NCBI RefSeq assembly: GCF_030815095.1 | Contig: NZ_JAUSWF010000001.1 | Coordinates: 274,418-338,417, forward strand | From: Aedoeadaptatus ivorii | GTDB taxonomy: Bacteria > Bacillota > Clostridia > Tissierellales > Peptoniphilaceae | DNA length: 64,000 nt | Direction: 5' to 3' | Shown here: one piece after another, positions 58,798-64,000 of the stretch | Layout: each line of letters starts with the position of its first letter | How positions within the stretch are numbered: the first letter of the stretch is position 1 | The notes under the pieces: generated by a model | Seen by the model: the letters and a program-made list of their open reading frames with translations, nothing else | Told to the model about the DNA's origin: nothing | Database searches by the model: none | Translations under genes and position numbers: made by a program

Positions 58798-60871
58798 CCT
58801 TTCCCTCCCAGACACTGTAATCACAGTCCTTATTGTGACATAGGATTCGAGTCCCTTTTCGGGTCTCCTTTTTGGTTAAAATATCGCCGCATTTGGGACA
58901 TTTTTTGTCGATGGGACGATCCCACGATACGAAGTCGCACGCCGGGTATTGGTCGCAACCGTAGAACTTTCTACCCTTTTTACTGCGTTTGACTACGACT
59001 TCGCCGTCCTCGCATTGGGGACAGGTCACGCCAATTTTTTCTACCAACGCCTTGGTGTTTCTACATTCCGGAAAACCGGGACAGGCGAGAAATTTCCCGT
59101 ATCGGCCCATCTTAATGACCATATTGCGACCGCACTTCTCGCACACAATGTCGGTGGGCTCGTCGCGGATTTCGACTTTTTCGATCTCCTTATCCGCCAC
59201 TTCCAGATACTTCGCCAACTGCTTATAGACTGCATCTACTGCCTCTTGCCATGCCATATCTCCTTCGGCCACAGCATCCAAGCTGTGTTCCATATCCGCG
59301 GTAAAGTCTTCGTCGACAAAGCGCGGAAAGTATTCCGTCAGAAGATCGTTGACCGTCTCTCCCAACTCCGTCGGCACGAATTTCTTCTCTTCCATCACCA
59401 CATAGTAACGAGACATCAAGGTATTGATGATCGGGGCATAGGTACTGGGTCTGCCGATCCCCAGCTCCTCTAAGAGCTTGATCAGGGATGCCTCGTTGTA
59501 GCGCGCCGGAGGTTGGGTGAAGTGTTGTTCGGGGAGAATGTCGGCGACTTTTAGCTTCTCGCCTACTTCCAAGGCGGGGATTTCCTTGTCCTTTTGCTCT
59601 TTTGCAGGCAGTACGCGGAGAAAGCCGTCGAAGACCAAAGTCGAGCCGCTCAGGCGGAATACCTCGCGATTGCTCAGAAGTTCCACCTTCTGCGTGTCGT
59701 ATTTTGCCGCGGTCATTTGCGATGCGACAAAGCGCGACCAGATCAAATTATACAGGCGAAATTCGTCGCGACTCAAACTGTCTTTTACGGAAAGCGGCGT
59801 GCGCTCCACATTTGCCGGGCGTATACACTCGTGCGCATCCTGGGTATTGTCCTTTTTCTTCGACCAAGAGTACGGACGGGAATATTTTTCGCCGTAGTTT
59901 TCGAGGATATGCTTTTTCGCCTGATCCACCGCCTGGGCGGAAATGCGCGTCGAGTCCGTACGCATATAGGTAATCAGACCCACCGAACCCTCTCCGGAAA
60001 TGGTGATCCCCTCGTAGAGGCGCTGCGCCACTTGCATGGACTTGCGGGTCGAAAAATTCAGGCGCTTGTTTGCCTCCTGCTGCATCGTAGAAGTGGTAAA
60101 GGGCGCCGAAGTGGAACGCTTACGGGATCCCTTCTTGACATCGCGCACCGTGAAATGTTCTTTGTCCATGCGCGCGAGAATGGCATCGGCTTCCTCGCGA
60201 TTGGCGATCGAAACCGATTCCGCCGTATCCCCTTTCAATACGCCGAAATATTTCGCTTCGAGCGTCCGCCTGCTTTTTTTCAATTTGGCGAGAATGCTCC
60301 AGTACTCTTCCGGTACGAAGGCGTCGATTTCGCTTTCTCGATCGCAAATGATTTTTAAGACCACCGACTGCACCCTGCCCGCGCTCAGGCCGGATTTGAC
60401 CTTTTTCCACAATAACGGACTAATCTTGTAGCCCACCAGGCGGTCCAAAATGCGGCGCGCCTGCTGGGAATCGACCAATTCCATATTGATGGGCCGCGGA
60501 TTTTTGATGCCGTTTTTCACTGCATCTTTTGTGATCTCGTTAAAGGTAATCCGCACATCGCCCTCGGGATTCATGTCGAGAATGTGGGTCAAGTGCCAGC
60601 TGATGGCCTCCCCTTCCCTGTCCGGGTCCGTCGCCAGCAGGACTTTATTGGCCTGCTTTGCTTCTTTTTTTAACTCTTTGATAATCGGGCCTTTACCCCG
60701 AATGTTGATGTATTTAGGCGCATAATTGTCTTCCACGTCGATGCCCAGTTTCGACTTCGGCAAATCGCGGATATGCCCCACAGAAGCGACGACTTTGTAA
60801 TGACTCCCCGCCATCTTCCGAATCGTCTTCGCCTTGGTGGGCGACTCCACGATAATCAAATTTCTAGCCAC
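58781..60871 (-). CDS. topA: DNA topoisomerase I
   Basis: A 696-residue type IA topoisomerase that relaxes negative supercoils. The Toprim domain is at the start (NLIIVESPTKAKTIRKM, LLATDPDREGEAISWHL). The catalytic Tyr is in GLITYMRTDSTRIS near residue 298. Three C4 zinc ribbons lie at the C-terminus (CEKC...CPGFPEC, CPQCEDG...CDQYPAC, CPKC...CHNKDC). It is placed between dprA and the pilus ATPase, which is the order dprA-topA common in Bacillota. Confidence 0.98.
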   Translation of the reverse strand: MARNLIIVESPTKAKTIRKMAGSHYKVVASVGHIRDLPKSKLGIDVEDNYAPKYINIRGKGPIIKELKKEAKQANKVLLATDPDREGEAISWHLTHILDMNPEGDVRITFNEITKDAVKNGIKNPRPINMELVDSQQARRILDRLVGYKISPLLWKKVKSGLSAGRVQSVVLKIICDRESEIDAFVPEEYWSILAKLKKSRRTLEAKYFGVLKGDTAESVSIANREEADAILARMDKEHFTVRDVKKGSRKRSTSAPFTTSTMQQEANKRLNFSTRKSMQVAQRLYEGITISGEGSVGLITYMRTDSTRISAQAVDQAKKHILENYGEKYSRPYSWSKKKDNTQDAHECIRPANVERTPLSVKDSLSRDEFRLYNLIWSRFVASQMTAAKYDTQKVELLSNREVFRLSGSTLVFDGFLRVLPAKEQKDKEIPALEVGEKLKVADILPEQHFTQPPARYNEASLIKLLEELGIGRPSTYAPIINTLMSRYYVVMEEKKFVPTELGETVNDLLTEYFPRFVDEDFTADMEHSLDAVAEGDMAWQEAVDAVYKQLAKYLEVADKEIEKVEIRDEPTDIVCEKCGRNMVIKMGRYGKFLACPGFPECRNTKALVEKIGVTCPQCEDGEVVVKRSKKGRKFYGCDQYPACDFVSWDRPIDKKCPKCGDILTKKETRKGTRILCHNKDCDYSVWEGKDGNEA

Positions 60872-60894
60872 GCTATCCCTCTATCCTTCTGTCT

Positions 60895-61983
60895 CTATTC
60901 GATGATCTCTATAGAATCTCCGTCTGCACCGGAGATATAGTTCTTTAATTCCAACATTGTCAAAAGCGTCAAAACTTCGGCGATTTCGAGACTCGTCTTC
61001 TCGGAAAGCGCCTCGGCGTTTTGATAGCCGTTTTTTATACTATCATATATTTCTTTTTCTTCCAAAGTCAGATCTTCTCTCTGCGGTGTGGCGAGGGGCC
61101 GCACGCCTTGATACACCGCCGACTCCAAAATATTTTTCGGGTCTAATACGATCTGTGCCCCGTCTCGAATCAGGGCGTTGGTCCCCTTGCTGTATACCGA
61201 GTCCAAATTTCCACAGATCGAGAACACTTCTTTTCCCATCTCCCCGGCGAGGCGCGCGGTAATCAAGGACCCGCTCCGCTCTTTGGCTTCCACCACCAAT
61301 ACGCCGTCTGCCAAAGCGGCGATAATGCGGTTGCGCTCGGGAAAGCGAAAGGGCTTGGGTGTCGTAAAGGGCGGGTATTCGCTGAGCACCAATCCGCCTT
61401 TTAATATCCGCTCGTAGGTATGCCGGTTGCTTGCAGGATAACAGGCGCCGATGCCGTTTCCGAGCACCGCGATCGTCTTTCCGTCTACATCCAACGCGGC
61501 GGTATGGGCGATTTTATCTATACCCAATGCCAAGCCGCTTACGATGCATACGCCGGCCTCGGCGATGGAGCGAACGAACTTTTCGCACATCCGCTGTCCG
61601 TAGTCGGTGTGCTTCCGCGCCCCCACCACCGAGAGCGACACATTCTCCAAAAGATGCAAATCCCCCAGGGCATACAGTACCACCGGCGGCCTCTCCGTAA
61701 GCGCCAAGGCCTCGGGATAAAAATCATCGCCGATGACGAGGATATGTACGCATTGCCGTTCGATCAACGAGAATGCACGCGACAAATCTCGTTTCATCCA
61801 TTTGTCGACCTTGTCTCTAAGACGCGGCGGAATATGTGAAATTGCAGTCCAGCTGCCCCGCGACAAAAATCGCTCGAATTCTTCCGTGTTCCCGATAAGC
61901 GTCAACAATTCATCGCAGCGCGCGCCGGCGACGGACAGACGAATCAGCGCTTCGCGCACTTCGGATGCGATCATGGCGACCAA
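60895..61983 (-). CDS. dprA: DNA processing protein DprA
   Basis: DprA loads RecA on incoming single strands during natural transformation. The 362-residue protein has the Rossmann-like core: LSVVGARKHTDYG (near 115), VSGLALGIDKIAHTAAL, GNGIGACYPASN, SEYPPFTTPKPFRFPERNRIIAALADGVLVVEA and SGSLITARLAGEMG. A C-terminal winged-helix part follows. The TTG at 61983 has GGAGGG six bases upstream and is my choice; the ATG nine bases later overlaps the comM stop as ATGA and is the alternative. Confidence 0.95.
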   Translation of the reverse strand: MVAMIASEVREALIRLSVAGARCDELLTLIGNTEEFERFLSRGSWTAISHIPPRLRDKVDKWMKRDLSRAFSLIERQCVHILVIGDDFYPEALALTERPPVVLYALGDLHLLENVSLSVVGARKHTDYGQRMCEKFVRSIAEAGVCIVSGLALGIDKIAHTAALDVDGKTIAVLGNGIGACYPASNRHTYERILKGGLVLSEYPPFTTPKPFRFPERNRIIAALADGVLVVEAKERSGSLITARLAGEMGKEVFSICGNLDSVYSKGTNALIRDGAQIVLDPKNILESAVYQGVRPLATPQREDLTLEEKEIYDSIKNGYQNAEALSEKTSLEIAEVLTLLTMLELKNYISGADGDSIEIIE

Positions 61984-63497
61984 TATTTTCCCTCCACGGT
62001 TTTATAGCGAACGGCCTCCAAAATATCGGACTCACAAATTTCGTCGTGGTCCGCCAAATCGGCGATGGTACGCGCCACTTTCAAGATCTTGTGAATGGAG
62101 CGTCCGCTGAATTTGTACTTGTGATAAGCGGCATCTAAAATCTTTTGACACGAAGGACGCAGTGCGCAGTGTTTTTCGACATCGCGATCGTGAATATGCG
62201 CATTGGAAAGAATCGGACCGTCCTCAAAACGTTTTCTTTGCCGCGCCCGCGCCGCCTCCACGCGACTTCGAATGACGCGGGACGATTCGCCAGTGTCCTT
62301 TTCGCGCATCTCCTCGAGGGTGACGGGCCGCACCTCTACGTGAATGTCGATTCGATCCAAAAGCGGATGCGAAATCTTCTCGAGATAACCGCGGATCTGA
62401 TTGGTGCTGCAATTGCATTCGTGATTGGGATCGCGGTAATAGCCGCAAGGACAAGGGTTCATGGCGGCGATCAATTGAAAGCGCGCCGGATACGACAAAC
62501 TCGCCGTCGCTCGGGCGATATGTATGGTGCCGTCTTCGAGCGGCTGGCGCAGGACCTCCAAAACCTTCGACTGAAACTCGGGGATCTCGTCGAGAAACAA
62601 CACGCCGCGATGGGCGAGCGAAATCTCGCCGGGTTTCGGTACCCGTCCGCCGCCGATGAGCGATACCCCGGAAGCAGTATGGTGCGGTGCGCGAAACGGC
62701 CTTTTCGTAATCAATTTGTTCTCGTGCAATGTGCCGGCGACGGAGTGAATCTTTGTGACCTCCACCGCTTCTTCGAAATCCATCCGCGGTAAGATGCCGG
62801 CAAAGCGCTTGGCGCTCATGCTCTTTCCGCTCCCCGGCGGCCCGATCATCAGCAGATTGTGCCCGCCTGCTGCCGCGATCTCGAGCGCCCGCTTCAGTTG
62901 ACTTTGGCCCTTAATATCGGCAAAGTCCAAATCGTATTCGGTATCGTCTTCCATGGGATTTTCGCGATAGGCCGGCTGCACATCCGATTCTCCCTGAAGG
63001 AGCGCCACCACTTCTTCTAAGGAGGGCATCGGATAAATATCGACGTCTTGTACGACGGCGCATTCGTGTTCGTTTTCCGCCGGTACGACAAATTTTCGAT
63101 ACCCCAAACTGCGCATAGAGATCACCATGGGAAGCGCACCGCGTACCGGAGATAAGGCGCCGTTCAGTTGCAGCTCTCCCAAGAATACGTATTCGCTTAA
63201 GTCTTCGCAATCGATCATGCCGAGTGCGGCTAGCATCGCGATCGCAATGGCGAGGTCCATTTGCGAACCGTCCTTTCTCCGATTGGCCGGCGACAGATTG
63301 ATCGCAATGCGGCCCGGCGGATAGGGATAGCCGGAATTCTTAATCGCGCTGCGAACCCGCTCGCCGGATTCGCGAATCTGTGCATCGGGCAGCCCCACCA
63401 TCAACAATTTCGGCAACCCCCGACTCAGGTCACACTCCGCCTCTACCAAAAACCCCTCCAGCCCCTCCAGGCTACAGGTGTTGACCCTCCCATACAT
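61971..63497 (-). CDS. comM: ComM/YifB-family Mg-chelatase-like AAA+ ATPase
   Basis: A 508-residue AAA+ protein; ComM is a branch-migration helicase that aids integration of transforming DNA. It has an N-terminal Lon-like domain (VEAECDLSRGLPKLLMVGLPDAQIRES), Walker A IGPPGSGKS near residue 218, and PFRAPHHTASGVSLIGGG. Walker B GVLFLDEIPEF and MNPCPCGYYRDPNHECNCS with a cysteine-rich loop follow. It overlaps dprA and starts just after yraN. Confidence 0.94.
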   Translation of the reverse strand: MYGRVNTCSLEGLEGFLVEAECDLSRGLPKLLMVGLPDAQIRESGERVRSAIKNSGYPYPPGRIAINLSPANRRKDGSQMDLAIAIAMLAALGMIDCEDLSEYVFLGELQLNGALSPVRGALPMVISMRSLGYRKFVVPAENEHECAVVQDVDIYPMPSLEEVVALLQGESDVQPAYRENPMEDDTEYDLDFADIKGQSQLKRALEIAAAGGHNLLMIGPPGSGKSMSAKRFAGILPRMDFEEAVEVTKIHSVAGTLHENKLITKRPFRAPHHTASGVSLIGGGRVPKPGEISLAHRGVLFLDEIPEFQSKVLEVLRQPLEDGTIHIARATASLSYPARFQLIAAMNPCPCGYYRDPNHECNCSTNQIRGYLEKISHPLLDRIDIHVEVRPVTLEEMREKDTGESSRVIRSRVEAARARQRKRFEDGPILSNAHIHDRDVEKHCALRPSCQKILDAAYHKYKFSGRSIHKILKVARTIADLADHDEICESDILEAVRYKTVEGKYWSP

Positions 63498-63498
63498 T

Positions 63499-63858
63499 TC
63501 AATCCTCCAAATCGTTGCCGTCGAATGCGCCTTCCAAGTGGTACAGTTTCGGCGGTTGCATCAGATAGACTTCGATAATGTCGAATCGAATGTTTCGATC
63601 CCACATGCCGTAACGCGAAATATAGTATTCCGCCGTCGTATAAATCTGCCTTCTCTTTCGCGCATCCACCGCCTCCAGCGGTCGTCCGTAGCGCAAAGAT
63701 TGTCTGGATTTTACCTCGGTAAAGACGAGGAAATCCTTATATGTACTGATGATATCGATTTCTCCTCTGGCAAAGCGGAAATTGTTCTCTAAAATTCGGT
63801 GTCCCTTGTCTCGAAGAAATTTCGTCGCAATCGCCTCTCCCCGATCCCCCGCGTTCAT
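63499..63858 (-). CDS. YraN-family putative endonuclease (UPF0102)
   Basis: A 119-residue protein with a restriction-endonuclease-like core: GDRGEAIATKFLRDKGHRIL, then RGEIDIISTYKDFLVFTEVKSR, with the Glu-Asp-(E/V)xK pattern near residues 33-51. YraN proteins are predicted nucleases, and their role is not fixed. The ATG at 63858 has GGGAGG. First gene of the comM-dprA-topA-pilus run; its upstream region is cut short by the IS30 end. Confidence 0.9.
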   Translation of the reverse strand: MNAGDRGEAIATKFLRDKGHRILENNFRFARGEIDIISTYKDFLVFTEVKSRQSLRYGRPLEAVDARKRRQIYTTAEYYISRYGMWDRNIRFDIIEVYLMQPPKLYHLEGAFDGNDLED

Positions 63859-63914
63859 AGCCACCTCCCGTCTCGTCTACTATACCCCGACGGAGATTTT
63901 TATACCTTGAATTG

Positions 63915-64000
63915 TCAAGTCAAGTGCAACTCCACTGAATGGTAAACCTCATAAGGCGTTTTCCAGTTTAAGCATTTACGTGGCCGGCGATTGATCTCTT
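63915..64000 (-). mobile_element. 3' end of an IS30-family transposase gene (continues beyond the window)
   Basis: Reading the minus strand from the window edge gives 27 residues and a TGA stop at 63915-63917: EINRRPRKCLNWKTPYEVYH and then SVELHLT. This is the conserved C-terminal end of IS30-type transposases (N-x-R-P-R-K-x-L-x-x-x-T-P-x-E). The GTTGCACTTGACTTGACAATTC stretch over the stop codon is probably part of the right terminal repeat, so the element would end near 63905, about 45 bases from the yraN start. The rest of the element is outside the window. Confidence 0.85.

Noticed and set aside
63901..63930. TTGACT/TTGACA plus TATAAA as an outward IS promoter for yraN
   Set aside because: The hexamers are about 9 to 13 bases apart, too close for a sigma-A promoter.

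Overview
The window looks like ordinary chromosomal backbone of an anaerobic Bacillota of the Clostridia/Tissierellia kind. Support comes from a six-cysteine SCIFF peptide with its radical-SAM maturase, a rubrerythrin, the anaerobic HemZ-type enzyme, ammonia-dependent AsnA behind a T-box leader, bifunctional Rel, and the Gram-positive gene orders plsX-acpP-rnc-(radical SAM)-smc-ftsY and ylxM-ffh-rpsP-khpA-rimM-trmD-rplS. The genus cannot be fixed from the sequence alone. Base composition is near 50% GC by eye. Almost every gene is on the minus strand and genes are packed tightly, with many ATGA or TAATG overlaps. The only plus-strand genes are at 12.95-15.1 kb. There is no gene-free stretch over 300 bases.

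Layout from the left: mutS (cut by the window edge) and miaB; a single-gene rubrerythrin unit; rpmE-yqhQ-prmC-prfA; then an eight-gene unit, read from 12.8 kb down to 6.0 kb, of fha-rodA/ftsW-pbp-ispD-ispF-fba-tal-glpX, which joins cell-wall elongation, isoprenoid precursor synthesis and sugar-phosphate metabolism. The divergent plus-strand block is recX, a GIY-YIG protein and a two-gene ThrE exporter. From 32.6 kb down to 15.1 kb runs a 17-gene chain: ruvC-ruvA-ruvB, a SpoIID-like protein, queA-tgt-yajC, scfA-scfB, recJ-rel-dtd, an MBL hydrolase, hemZ, a divergent Mur ligase, aspS and rseC. Next come an unrecognised gene, T-box-controlled asnA, a zinc phospholipase-C-like protein and a GH18 cell-wall protein. 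The SRP/ribosome operon and alr follow, then the plsX-to-ftsY operon, tRNA-His and tRNA-Leu, rdgB and a secreted amidase.

The right end (52.6-64 kb) is the least routine part. Genes yraN-comM-dprA-topA run straight into a compact type IV pilus/competence set (assembly ATPase, platform protein, one prepilin, prepilin peptidase, and one protein that looks like PilM fused to a PilN-like part), then an AIR-synthase-like protein. The window ends in the last 27 codons of an IS30-type transposase just upstream of yraN.

A recurrent regulatory feature is that terminator hairpins sit next to the Shine-Dalgarno sequence of the following gene, and two strong promoters have their -35 box overlapping the stop codon of the gene before. 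I saw no CRISPR array, prophage or defence island. The best leads for something new are the PilM-PilN fusion and its linkage to DNA-processing genes, the Mur ligase that lacks the usual motifs, the unrecognised gene at 32.7-33.4 kb with its palindromic promoter, the long acidic tail on ribosomal protein S16, and the promoter-into-hairpin start of the ffh operon.
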